In this document: in pieces, positions 41,605-49,616 of the stretch
Layout: each line of letters opens with the position of its first letter
How positions within the stretch are numbered: the first letter of the stretch is position 1
Source of the DNA: an uncultured Clostridia bacterium
Lineage (GTDB): Bacteria; Bacillota; Clostridia; Oscillospirales; Ruminococcaceae
Assembly (NCBI GenBank): GCA_947649285.1
Contig: CANSRB010000004.1
Location: 1 to 53,460, forward strand
Length of the DNA stretch: 53,460 bases
Direction of reading: 5' to 3'
The notes under the pieces: generated by a model
Seen by the model: only the letters and a program-made list of their open reading frames with translations
Told to the model about the DNA's origin: nothing
The model's database searches: none
Program-made: the position numbers and the translations under genes

Positions 41605-41640
41605 GAATTTGTATAATCCTTCCTGCTTGAAACAGAAAAC

Positions 41641-41670
41641 CAAAGGCCCCTTCCCATTTGGGAAGGGGCC
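41641..41670 (-). terminator. Terminator after the pgsA-like gene
   Basis: AAGGCCCCTTCCC and GGGAAGGGGCCTT form a 13-bp perfect stem with a four-base loop; on the minus strand TTTGGTTTT follows. Confidence 0.85.
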
Positions 41671-41694
41671 TTGCTGTGTTTGCCAGGCTTGCTT

Positions 41695-42252
41695 TTAGTC
41701 TTCTTTGTGCATATTCCAGAATACGGAGGAATACAGCACCATGGACAAGGCCAGGAAAAATCCGGTAACTGCCATCAAAATATACGTAAACGTTTGATCC
41801 AGCGTCGGTACGGCCACCAGCACGAAGGTGCAGAGATAAAATACAGCCGTGGAAATTTTGCCGAACCATTTGGCGCCGTCCAGCTTTTTGCCTTTCCGCA
41901 GGAAGAAAAGCCCGCAAACGGCCATCATCAGCTCCTTGACTACCAGCAGCAGAGCGAGCAGCCACATCCATTTCACCCGGACTACCAATGCAAACAGGAC
42001 TGCCGCCTGGGTGAGTTTGTCAGCGATGGGGTCGATCAATTTTCCCCATTCGGTGACCATATTGCAGCGGCGGGCAATCTGCCCATCGGCAAAATCGGTC
42101 AATCCGGAAAGGAGGATCACGGCTGCGGCCCAAAGGTAATCCCTGGGGGTCTCCGCGTTCAGATAGAGGAACAGGAATACCGGGATCAACAGCAGGCGGA
42201 TATAGCTGAGGATATTTGGAATTGTAAAATATTCCTTAGGCGGGTACCTCAT
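41695..42252 (-). CDS. pgsA: CDP-alcohol phosphatidyltransferase, probably PgsA
   Basis: The product has 185 residues and several membrane helices. The family signature D-G-x2-A-R-x8-G-x3-D-x3-D is complete in DFADGQIARRCNMVTEWGKLIDPIADK. The size and the opening TIPNILSYIRLLLIPVFLFLYL fit CDP-diacylglycerol-glycerol-3-phosphate phosphatidyltransferase; other members of the family cannot be excluded. It makes phosphatidylglycerol phosphate at the inner membrane face. The ATG at 42252 follows AAAGG by eight bases; 21 further open codons upstream are not used. It has its own promoter. Confidence 0.85.
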   Translation of the reverse strand: MRYPPKEYFTIPNILSYIRLLLIPVFLFLYLNAETPRDYLWAAAVILLSGLTDFADGQIARRCNMVTEWGKLIDPIADKLTQAAVLFALVVRVKWMWLLALLLVVKELMMAVCGLFFLRKGKKLDGAKWFGKISTAVFYLCTFVLVAVPTLDQTFTYILMAVTGFFLALSMVLYSSVFWNMHKED

Positions 42253-42401
42253 AAAGAAACCTTTCTTATCATTAAAGTGCTCTGAAAATGGAGCCCGCGT
42301 ACTTTGTACATCCAAAGGAAAAGGGTTCCTGGATGGAAAACACGGCCGGTATTTTCAGGAGTGTGTAGACGGGATCAGAGGAAGAACCTCTTGTTCCTTC
42401 T

Positions 42402-42430
42402 ATTTTAGGGCAGATTGCGGAAAGTTGCAA
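42402..42430 (-). promoter_or_regulatory. Promoter for the pgsA-like gene
   Basis: On the minus strand: TTGCAA (42430-42425), a 17-base spacer and TAAAAT (42407-42402). The leader is about 145 bases. Confidence 0.72.
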
Positions 42431-42480
42431 GTACTTTTGTCGAATTTTGCCTGAACAGGGCTGCCGGGGATATTTTCGGG

Positions 42481-43014
42481 TCAGCCGGCGATCCGGCGTT
42501 TTTGCAGCAGTGCAAACAGTTTCCCCAGGCAGAGGGAAACGCCGAGATCCGCAATAAGAAGGACCATTTTGGGGAAGAAGCGGGCCAGCAGGTAGGGGAA
42601 ATACGGCGTGCCGAGCATGATGCTGAGCCAGAGAGTGTTCAGCCCCCAGTCTGTAATCAGGAAAACGAGTGAGATCGAACCCGCCAGCCGCGGGAGCGAG
42701 AGCTTTTTCTCATGCAGCAAAAGGCCGAATAATACGCCCCGTACTGCGGCGGAAAGGGTGAAACCCAGGAAAATACCCAGCGAGCCCGAATTGAGCGCCG
42801 CGCCCAGCAGGTCGGAGCAGACGAGCGTCAGGCCTGCCTGCCAGGGACCCAGCACATAGCCGCAAAGTGCAGCGACAATCAGCTGGAAATCGAATTTAAT
42901 CGGCCCGATTGGGGAAGGAAGCTCAAACCCCAGATAGCGTGCGGTGAGGATATCCAGCGCGACAAAAAATGCGGCGGTTACCATGATACGGATTTTTTTT
43001 TGTTGTTCAGTCAT
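42481..43014 (-). CDS. folT: ECF transporter S component, folate type (FolT-like)
   Basis: The product has 177 residues and six hydrophobic segments. MVTAAFFVALDILTARYLGF, IKFDFQLIVAALCGYVLGPWQAGL and SDLLGA match the folate S-component group of energy-coupling factor transporters, which captures vitamin and joins a shared EcfAA'T module. That module is not in the window. The ATG at 43014 is seven to eight bases after AAAGGAG; an ATG two codons upstream abuts that site. I looked for a tetrahydrofolate riboswitch upstream and found none that I could support. Confidence 0.8.
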   Translation of the reverse strand: MTEQQKKIRIMVTAAFFVALDILTARYLGFELPSPIGPIKFDFQLIVAALCGYVLGPWQAGLTLVCSDLLGAALNSGSLGIFLGFTLSAAVRGVLFGLLLHEKKLSLPRLAGSISLVFLITDWGLNTLWLSIMLGTPYFPYLLARFFPKMVLLIADLGVSLCLGKLFALLQKRRIAG

Positions 43015-43032
43015 GGACATACTCCTTTCGAA

Positions 43033-43052
43033 GTCGCCGGAACGGTTCCGGC
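43033..43052 (-). other. Hairpin in the folT leader
   Basis: GCCGGAAC and GTTCCGGC lie on either side of a short CGTT-type loop, just before the ribosome-binding site of the folT-like gene. A second hairpin AGGCGTTTTCTGACGCCT lies near 43108-43125. Their role is unknown. Confidence 0.4.
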
Positions 43053-43126
43053 GGAAGGGAAGGGGCGGATGCTGTCGTATTTTCCTGCGGCTGAGATTTT
43101 TCATACAGGCGTCAGAAAACGCCTTT

Positions 43127-43155
43127 ATTTTACCAAAACCCGCGGGAAAATGCAA
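43127..43155 (-). promoter_or_regulatory. Promoter for the folT-like gene
   Basis: On the minus strand: TTGCAT (43155-43150), a 17-base spacer and TAAAAT (43132-43127). Confidence 0.72.
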
Positions 43156-43182
43156 GAAATATATGAATTCTCCGTGGATTTC

Positions 43183-43211
43183 TGGACAGGGCCCAGAAGA
43201 TCATGTATAAT
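43183..43211 (+). promoter_or_regulatory. Promoter for the DUF4430/alpha-barrel surface protein
   Basis: TGGACA at 43183-43188, a 17-base spacer and TATAAT at 43206-43211. It is divergent from the folT promoter. Confidence 0.72.
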
Positions 43212-43286
43212 GTCTAGGAGAAACACCGGATGGAAATGGGATTTTTGCCGGCGTGGGAATGATGGGCCGAAGAAAGGGGATGCTGT

Positions 43287-44777
43287 ATGATGAAAAGGCT
43301 GTTGGCGGTCTTGCTTTGCGCCGTGCTGTGCTGGGCCGCAGTACTTCCGGCTTTTGCGGAAGAAGCGGATGTTCCCGGGGAAGAGGCTTCCTTTTTCATC
43401 AGCTTTTACAACGTGCTGACCGAGGAATATTGGGTTGAAAACCAGCCGATGTCTTTTTCCGGGGATGTCCGGCTGTATGATACGCTGGAACTGCTGAAGG
43501 AATCCGAGCTGATTGCCGACTATTACAGTTATGAAAATGAGCCGTTGTGGATCAGCTTCTTTCAGGAAGAAGGCGATCCGGTGCGGGTGGAATCCAATTC
43601 CAAAGGAATGTTTGCCGTTCGCCGCAACGGGGTGATTTCTACGCTGGAACAGCCGGTCCGGGAAGGGGACATTGTGGAATGGCTCTTCTGCCCGCCGGAG
43701 ATGCTGCAAAGCTCTTCCCAGCCGGAAGAGCCGGTGCCCAGCGGGGGGCCGTCGGATTACTGGTCGGAATCCGCCGCCCAGGCGCTGACAGGCGGGGGAG
43801 ACTGGCTGGAGCAGCATATTACGGAATGCCGGTTTTATATTGTAGCTATGGGGAGCATCGGCCGGACAGCCAATGCGGAAAAGGTCAACTCCTTTTTGCA
43901 GGAGATTAAGCAGAGCGGCGGGGAAGAAGAGCTTTTAATCCTGGCAGAAAATGTGATCCGGCTTTCCTTTTGCGGCTATGATGGGGCGAATGCCGAGCTT
44001 TCCAGCTTGCTGATGAAGCTGATGCAGGCGCCGGGCCTGGAAGAATCCGGCGCGCGGGGCGGCTCTTATCTGCTTTATGCATATGACTGCCGCAGGTACT
44101 CGGTTCCGAACAGTGCGGTCAACAGCCGCGATCAGGTGATATCGTTCCTGCTGTCCCTTCAAAATGGGGACGGAGGGTTCGGCTCCCAAAAGGGGATGGA
44201 GTCGGATCCCGAAAGCACAGCGCTGGTTTTGACGGCGCTGTCGGGTTATTCTTCCCGGACAGAGGTGGCCGAAGCGCTGGAAACAGGCGTGGAATATCTG
44301 GCCAGCGCGCAGCTGGAGGAGGGAGGCTTTGCCGCGAAAGGGGAGGAGGAGCCTTCTGCTGAAATCCTGGCCCGCGTCCTGACCGCCCTTTCTTCCTTAG
44401 GCCGGGATATCGGCGGGGAGCGTTTTACGCGGCAGGGGAAAAGCCTGCTGGATCAGCTGCTCCTTTGCCAGAATATGGACGGAGGTTTTTCTGTCCGCTT
44501 GGAAACTCCGAGCAGCGCTTCCGTGACAGAGCAGGCGGTCATTGCCCTGTCCTCTGTCAAACGGAACCGGAACCCGTATCATATCAGCTCCAGTACCAAA
44601 AATTCGATCCCGTCTTCTGGGCATACTATGAAGGAACCGCTTCAGGGACAGGCGGAAGTGCATCCCGCGGTGATTGCCGCAGGGGCGGCGGCGCTGGCTG
44701 CTGCGATTGGGGGAGCTGCGTGGGGGATCCGCTGGGGAATCCGGAAAAAGCGTTCCCATAAATCGGATCTCTCCTAA
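43287..44777 (+). CDS. Surface protein with DUF4430-like and alpha/alpha-barrel (terpenoid cyclase-like) domains
   Basis: The product has 496 residues. A signal peptide (cleavage near AFAEEA) is followed by a DUF4430-like domain at about 35-135 (MSFSGDVRLYDTLELLKES to REGDIVEWLFCP). Residues 150-440 form helical repeats with QNGDGGFGSQKG, AQLEEGGFAAKGEEE and QNMDGGFSVRLE, the QxxxGGF pattern of squalene-cyclase-type toroids. A C-terminal membrane segment (VIAAGAAALAAAIGGAAW) and a basic tail KKRSHK anchor it. The same two folds in the opposite order make up cobalamin carriers such as intrinsic factor, so small-ligand capture is a possibility. Confidence 0.82.
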   Translation: MMKRLLAVLLCAVLCWAAVLPAFAEEADVPGEEASFFISFYNVLTEEYWVENQPMSFSGDVRLYDTLELLKESELIADYYSYENEPLWISFFQEEGDPVRVESNSKGMFAVRRNGVISTLEQPVREGDIVEWLFCPPEMLQSSSQPEEPVPSGGPSDYWSESAAQALTGGGDWLEQHITECRFYIVAMGSIGRTANAEKVNSFLQEIKQSGGEEELLILAENVIRLSFCGYDGANAELSSLLMKLMQAPGLEESGARGGSYLLYAYDCRRYSVPNSAVNSRDQVISFLLSLQNGDGGFGSQKGMESDPESTALVLTALSGYSSRTEVAEALETGVEYLASAQLEEGGFAAKGEEEPSAEILARVLTALSSLGRDIGGERFTRQGKSLLDQLLLCQNMDGGFSVRLETPSSASVTEQAVIALSSVKRNRNPYHISSSTKNSIPSSGHTMKEPLQGQAEVHPAVIAAGAAALAAAIGGAAWGIRWGIRKKRSHKSDLS

Positions 44778-44812
44778 GAATCGGCGGAAAACGGGAAATT
44801 TCGGCAAATTTG

Positions 44813-44841
44813 TTGCATTTTTGCGGACGCTTTGCTACAAT
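44813..44841 (+). promoter_or_regulatory. Promoter for the glycosylphosphotransferase gene
   Basis: TTGCAT at 44813-44818, a 17-base spacer and TACAAT at 44836-44841. Confidence 0.7.
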
Positions 44842-44901
44842 AAGGAAATTGACCCGCGCTGAAAAGAGCGATTTGCAGCGGCGCAAAAGGAGGATTGTTT
44901 A

Positions 44902-46284
44902 ATGTCTGAACCCAGACGGACCCGGAAACCAAAGCGAATGGCGGTTTTTCTGCTGAAGGTGCTGTTGTTTTTCCTGCTTTTCGTATTGTTTTTCGGTTTG
45001 TTTTCGATTGATAATCCACAGCTGCTGGGAATGAACCGGACCGCGGCGATTACGATGACCACCTTTGCGGTTATTGGGGTAAGCATGACGGCGGTTTACG
45101 GTGGTTTTGCAGTGGGAAAGAAAAAAAGCAAGGAGATTATCCCTTCGCTTTGCATTGCAACGTTTATTACGGACTTTGTGACCTATTTCCAGCTTTGCAT
45201 TATGAATGTCAATCAATATAATCAAAGCAGCTTTTCTTTTACCGGGATTGGGACGTTTTTTTTGGTTTTTTTATTCCAGATCCTGACCATTACCGCTTTC
45301 GTTTATCTGGGGAACTATCTTTTCTTCAAGATGAACCCACCGGAAAGCTGTGTGATTGTCTGCTCTGACCTGTCCCATAGCGAGGAGATCCTCCGCCGGG
45401 TCAGCCGGTATAAAAAACAGTACCGGATTACGGAAGTGATTTCTTATAACGATGAAAACCTCAAGCCGCTGATCCGGCATAACGACGCTGTGTTTTTGTA
45501 CCAGCTGCCCTCCGCGGTCAAATATGAGATTATCGATTATGCTTATAAGCATTATACGAGTATTTATCTCCAGACAGAACTGCCGGATGTTGTTGTCAAT
45601 TACGCCAAATATATGGTGTTGGACGACCTCTCCATCCTCTGCTCGAATATCTGGGAGCTTTCGGTTGAGCAGCGGTTCCTCAAGCGGCTGATCGACCTGG
45701 TTTTTTCCGGGCTGATGCTGCTGGTGGCCTCCCCGATTATGCTGATCGAGGCTCTCTGTATCAAGCTGGGGGACGGCGGCCCGGTTTTTTATAAACAGGA
45801 ACGCTTGACGATTGACGGAAAGAAATTTTACGTCCTGAAATTCCGGACGATGATTGTGGACGCAGAGAAATCCGGTGCGATGCTGGCAAAAAAGAATGAC
45901 GACCGGATCACGCCGGTGGGGAAATTCCTGCGGGCAACCCGGATGGACGAACTGCCCCAGTTTATCAATGTGCTGAAAGGCGAGATGAGCATCGTGGGGC
46001 CTCGGCCGGAGCGGGCCAGCATTGCAGAGGAATACTATAAGGATGTGCCCGAATTCCGCTACCGTCTGCGGGCTAAGGCGGGCCTGACCGGGCTGGCGCA
46101 GATTGCCGGCAAGTATAATACAACGCCGAAGGACAAATTGATGCTGGACTTGATGTATATTGAAAAATACAGCGTCTGGATGGATATCCTGCTGATTTTT
46201 CAAACGTTGAAAGTCTTTTTTAAAAAAGATTCCACCGAAGGGGTGGACGGCCGGACAGCTGGCACAGAATCTGAAGAGGAATAA
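44902..46284 (+). CDS. Polyprenyl glycosylphosphotransferase (initiating sugar transferase)
   Basis: The product has 460 residues. Four membrane helices (about 15-140) precede a nucleotide-binding-like region and then the catalytic domain. RLIDLVFSGLMLLVASPIMLIEALCIKLGDGGPVFYKQER, FYVLKFRTMIVDAEK, LRATRMDELPQFINVLKGEMSIVGPRPER and AGLTGLAQIAGKY are hallmarks of the WbaP/CpsE family. It transfers a sugar-1-phosphate from a UDP-sugar to undecaprenyl phosphate, starting a surface polysaccharide. No other polysaccharide genes lie beside it, which is unusual for this enzyme. AAAAGGAGG precedes the ATG. Confidence 0.93.
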   Translation: MSEPRRTRKPKRMAVFLLKVLLFFLLFVLFFGLFSIDNPQLLGMNRTAAITMTTFAVIGVSMTAVYGGFAVGKKKSKEIIPSLCIATFITDFVTYFQLCIMNVNQYNQSSFSFTGIGTFFLVFLFQILTITAFVYLGNYLFFKMNPPESCVIVCSDLSHSEEILRRVSRYKKQYRITEVISYNDENLKPLIRHNDAVFLYQLPSAVKYEIIDYAYKHYTSIYLQTELPDVVVNYAKYMVLDDLSILCSNIWELSVEQRFLKRLIDLVFSGLMLLVASPIMLIEALCIKLGDGGPVFYKQERLTIDGKKFYVLKFRTMIVDAEKSGAMLAKKNDDRITPVGKFLRATRMDELPQFINVLKGEMSIVGPRPERASIAEEYYKDVPEFRYRLRAKAGLTGLAQIAGKYNTTPKDKLMLDLMYIEKYSVWMDILLIFQTLKVFFKKDSTEGVDGRTAGTESEEE

Positions 46285-46318
46285 AAAAACTCCAGTGGAA
46301 TTCCACTGGAGTTTTTTT
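46283..46318. terminator. Bidirectional terminator between convergent genes
   Basis: Seven A, CTCCAGTGG, AATT, CCACTGGAG and seven T make a perfect palindrome. Confidence 0.95.
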
Positions 46319-46319
46319 A

Positions 46320-47216
46320 TCAGGGTTTGGAAGATTCAATTCCGGCCTTCCGGTTCCATTCTGCGATGGTTTCGGGGGTGGGAGGACGGACGCTCTCCAA
46401 GGTATAGCCGCTCCCGATACTTTTCCACTTGGAAACGCCGATGTCGTGGTAAGGCATCAGCTCGAGCCCGGCCAGTTGGGGGTAGCGGGCTTTCAGTTCC
46501 CGGATGGCGGAAAAGTGTGCGTCTGTGTCGTTGATGGTTGGGATAATCGGGCAGCGCAGGCAGACGAAACTTCCCTGCCCGAGCAGACGTTCCAGGTTCT
46601 CCAAGATAGGCCGGTTGGAGCTTCCGGTATAAAGGCGGTGGAGGGAATCATCCGAGTGCTTGAAGTCAAACAGGAAAAGATCCGTCACCTCCGCCAGCTT
46701 TTGCAGGCGTTCCCAGGTAGCCAGCCCGTTGGTTTCCAGGTAGGTGTGGAAACCTTCACGTTTGCAGGCCGACAGGAGCTCCAGCAGGAATTCATATTGG
46801 AGGGTAGCCTCCCCGCCAGAGCAGGTGACCCCGCCGCCGGACGGCCCATAATAACGGGCGTCCTTACGGATCACGGCCAAGACCTCTTCCAATTCCATTT
46901 GCCGGCCGATCAGGGTCAGCGCCTGGGTTGGGCAGGCGTCCACACATTTTCCACAGGCGGAGCAGCCGTTGGTGGAAAAAAGATGCGTGCCTTCCGGGCT
47001 GATCCGATGCAGGCGCTGAGGGCAAGCCTCAACGCAGCGCCCGCAGGAACTGCACTTTTTGCGGTCCAGGCTGATCTGGGGCCGGATGGAAAAGGATTCC
47101 GGATTATGGCACCAGGCGCAGGAAAGGTTGCAGCCTTTGAAAAATACCGTGGTTCGGATGCCCGGCCCATCGTGCAGGGAAAAACGCTGGATATTGAAAA
47201 TAGACGCGGTGCTCAT
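46320..47216 (-). CDS. Glycyl radical enzyme activase (radical SAM, with ferredoxin insert)
   Basis: The product has 298 residues. The radical SAM cluster motif is CNLSCAWC in FKGCNLSCAWCHNPES near 30-45. Two additional [4Fe-4S] motifs follow, CSSCGRCVEACP and CSACGKCVDACP, as in activases of eliminating glycyl radical enzymes rather than the short PflA of classical pyruvate formate-lyase. YYGPSGGGVTCSGGEATLQ contains the SAM-binding GGE motif. It starts two bases after the stop of the enzyme gene at 47219 with GAGGAA upstream, so the pair is one operon. Confidence 0.95.
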   Translation of the reverse strand: MSTASIFNIQRFSLHDGPGIRTTVFFKGCNLSCAWCHNPESFSIRPQISLDRKKCSSCGRCVEACPQRLHRISPEGTHLFSTNGCSACGKCVDACPTQALTLIGRQMELEEVLAVIRKDARYYGPSGGGVTCSGGEATLQYEFLLELLSACKREGFHTYLETNGLATWERLQKLAEVTDLFLFDFKHSDDSLHRLYTGSSNRPILENLERLLGQGSFVCLRCPIIPTINDTDAHFSAIRELKARYPQLAGLELMPYHDIGVSKWKSIGSGYTLESVRPPTPETIAEWNRKAGIESSKP

Positions 47217-47218
47217 GG

Positions 47219-49435
47219 TCAGCATTCCTCATAGGTGGTACGGAGGATCAGCTCGTGCTGGACAATGGGATCCAGTTCAATAAAGCGGGCGCTGAATCCT
47301 CCGATCCGGACGATCAGGTTTTGGTACTGCTCCGGATGGATTAACGCCTGTTCCAGGTCTCCCCGACCGATGGAGGAAAGATTGGTTTGCGCACCGCCGT
47401 TTTCATAGAAAACTTCCAGCAGCGTTCGGACTTTATCCAGATTGTTTTTGAGCATATCCTTGTTGAATCGGATGTTGTGAACAACGCCGACATGGTCGCA
47501 AGGGTCGAATTTGGACATGGAATTGAGGGTAGCGGTCAGCCCGTTGACATCCGCGCCCAGAGAGGGGCTGTTCCCATTGGACAAGGGTTCCGAGCGTTTC
47601 CGCCCGCAGGGGGTAGCGGCGGTGACGGCTCCCCGTTCGGCAGACCCGGAGTTATTGACGGAAACCATCCCATAATAGTGCAGGGAGGTCTGACGGCATC
47701 CTTCCGCGTGCAGCCCAGCCAGGTGATGGAATAGGCGGACAGCCATTTCATCGGCTTCGTCGTCATCGTTGCCGTATTTGGGCGCGGCCAGCAGGAGGGC
47801 GCGCTCCTGCTCGAAGCCTTCGAAGTTGGCGTCCAGCATTTCCACCAGGCGGGACAGGGAGAAGCGTTTTTCTTCATAGACACAGCGCTTGATAGCCATC
47901 ATGCTGTCTGCGAAGGTGATAAACCCGAAAATTTCATCCGTTGCACAGAGATAGCGGCAGCCGCCCGAGAAAATCCCTTTGCCGGTTTCCAGACAATCGT
48001 GAACCAACAGGGAAAGGTGCAGGTAATCCGATTCTTCTCCTGCTACCTGGTAGTTAAGCTGTTCATGGACGGCCATCTGCGCGCAGGTTTCTCGGGCACA
48101 ATCCTCATAAGCGGCAAAGAGCTGGTCGAAGGTTTCAAAATCCTCTGGTGCGCCGTAATCCTTCATGACCTGCTGGCCGAAAAAGCTTTCCCGGCCGTGA
48201 TGGAGCAGGGCGTCCAGCAGGGTGGGGCAGGTCAGGCCCGTATTGGGGGTTGCGGCGCCGTAACCCTCAATGGTGTATTCACCGCAGCCGAAAGGCACCC
48301 ATTTTTCCGCGGTTTCCGGATCAATCCGGTACATTTTTTCCATGGCGGGAAGGGTGACTTCGTCGCTGTAGACAATGGGATACACCGCGCCTGCCGCGAT
48401 ATTTTCCAGCGTTTTCTTCATGAGTTCAGGATTGATTCCGCGATAATACCGCAGGGTGAGCTGGGGGACAACCTCAATCACTCGTTTGGAAACCTCAATT
48501 AATACCAGCGCCAGCCGGTCGGCAGCGGCTTCATTCTTCCGGCCCCGCCCTCCGATTAAGATCCGGCTGTCATGAACCTTACTGACTCGGATGATGCTGC
48601 GATAGAAGGAGGAAAGCCAGCGGATGGCTTCTTCTTCGTCCAAGATCCCGGCGTCCAGATCCCGGACATAGAAATCGGAGAGGTAGTTGTCCATCCGACC
48701 GAAATTCATTAAATCGGAGCAGACGGCGTAAATCCAGATCAACTGGAGGGCTTCTTTAAAGGTAGCCGGGGGCTCGACCGCGATCCTTCGGAGGATGGCT
48801 TCCATCTCGGCCAGTTCCTTTTTCCGGGGCGCTGACGCGGTTTTCGCCTGTTCCTGCGCCTGATCGGCATAGAGCAGGCAGGCGTCTGCCAATCCATCGA
48901 TTGAAAGCTCCAGCGCGGTATAGAAATTTTCGTTCGCATTGATTTTCCGGAAGTGCTCAATCCGCTTCCGGAGGCCGGGCAGGCCCTCGTGAATCAGCAG
49001 GTCGAGGTCGACGTTCATCCCGGCGATCCGGGTAACGCCATAGAAATAGCCCCGCCTGGACAGATCCTGGCCGTAGCGCTCTTTGAAACGCTCCCGCATT
49101 TTGGTGTCTGTATTTTCTGTTTGCCAGAAAGCGCGCATTTCCTCTACGCGGTTCCGGTAATCTTCGTCCAGGGTCCCTTCCAGCTCAGCCAAAGCGGCTT
49201 CGACCCGGTCATTCCAATAGTAGTACGTATAGCTGCCGCCGTACTGCGGGGAAAACCCGACAAAACCGTGCTTCATATATCCGGCCAACAGGTCTTCCTC
49301 CTGGATGGGCTCGAGCACGTAAGGGATTTGCTTTTGCAGGCATTTTGCCTCACGCAGAGAACGGTCGCTTTCGCTTTGATACAGCGCGGTAAATTCCAGC
49401 GCATAATCCAGATCCAGCTTAGGGTTGTGATACAT
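47219..49435 (-). CDS. Glycyl radical enzyme with Cys-Gly-Glu active site, substrate unknown
   Basis: The product has 738 residues. The active-site loop reads VPFGCGEYTIEGYG, with Cys384 and Glu386 in the C-x-E arrangement of dehydratases, lyases and decarboxylases instead of the Cys-Cys of pyruvate formate-lyase. The glycyl radical loop is VRIGGFSARF with Gly713, 25 residues from the end. SNGNSPSLGADVNGLTATLNS is the region before the radical domain. I could not match the GCGEY signature to a characterised subfamily. The ATG at 49435 follows AGAGGT by six bases. The activase lies downstream and an AraC regulator is divergent. Confidence 0.93.
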   Translation of the reverse strand: MYHNPKLDLDYALEFTALYQSESDRSLREAKCLQKQIPYVLEPIQEEDLLAGYMKHGFVGFSPQYGGSYTYYYWNDRVEAALAELEGTLDEDYRNRVEEMRAFWQTENTDTKMRERFKERYGQDLSRRGYFYGVTRIAGMNVDLDLLIHEGLPGLRKRIEHFRKINANENFYTALELSIDGLADACLLYADQAQEQAKTASAPRKKELAEMEAILRRIAVEPPATFKEALQLIWIYAVCSDLMNFGRMDNYLSDFYVRDLDAGILDEEEAIRWLSSFYRSIIRVSKVHDSRILIGGRGRKNEAAADRLALVLIEVSKRVIEVVPQLTLRYYRGINPELMKKTLENIAAGAVYPIVYSDEVTLPAMEKMYRIDPETAEKWVPFGCGEYTIEGYGAATPNTGLTCPTLLDALLHHGRESFFGQQVMKDYGAPEDFETFDQLFAAYEDCARETCAQMAVHEQLNYQVAGEESDYLHLSLLVHDCLETGKGIFSGGCRYLCATDEIFGFITFADSMMAIKRCVYEEKRFSLSRLVEMLDANFEGFEQERALLLAAPKYGNDDDEADEMAVRLFHHLAGLHAEGCRQTSLHYYGMVSVNNSGSAERGAVTAATPCGRKRSEPLSNGNSPSLGADVNGLTATLNSMSKFDPCDHVGVVHNIRFNKDMLKNNLDKVRTLLEVFYENGGAQTNLSSIGRGDLEQALIHPEQYQNLIVRIGGFSARFIELDPIVQHELILRTTYEEC

Positions 49436-49564
49436 AACGATACCTCTTTTCTTGGCCTGTTTCCGATCAGGCGGGAGTAGTTGCGGGTGGGAACGGAGAT
49501 CATGCAGCATTCCCTTTTTCTTTATCATAGCACAACCGCGCTGAAATTCTACTGAATAATTGAC

Positions 49565-49592
49565 TTGTTTTTCCGGTATATTGATGTATAAT
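49565..49592 (+). promoter_or_regulatory. Promoter for the AraC-type regulator
   Basis: TTGTTT at 49565-49570, a 16-base spacer and TATAAT at 49587-49592. On the other strand a TATGAT at 49529-49524 would serve the glycyl radical operon but lacks a recognisable -35, as expected for an activator-dependent promoter. Confidence 0.55.
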
Positions 49593-49616
49593 AAAGGGGA
49601 AGAAGGGGGAGTATAA

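Noticed and set aside
43015..43200. Tetrahydrofolate riboswitch upstream of the folT-like gene
   Set aside because: Only generic hairpins are present; I could not find the conserved THF aptamer core. A covariance search would settle it.
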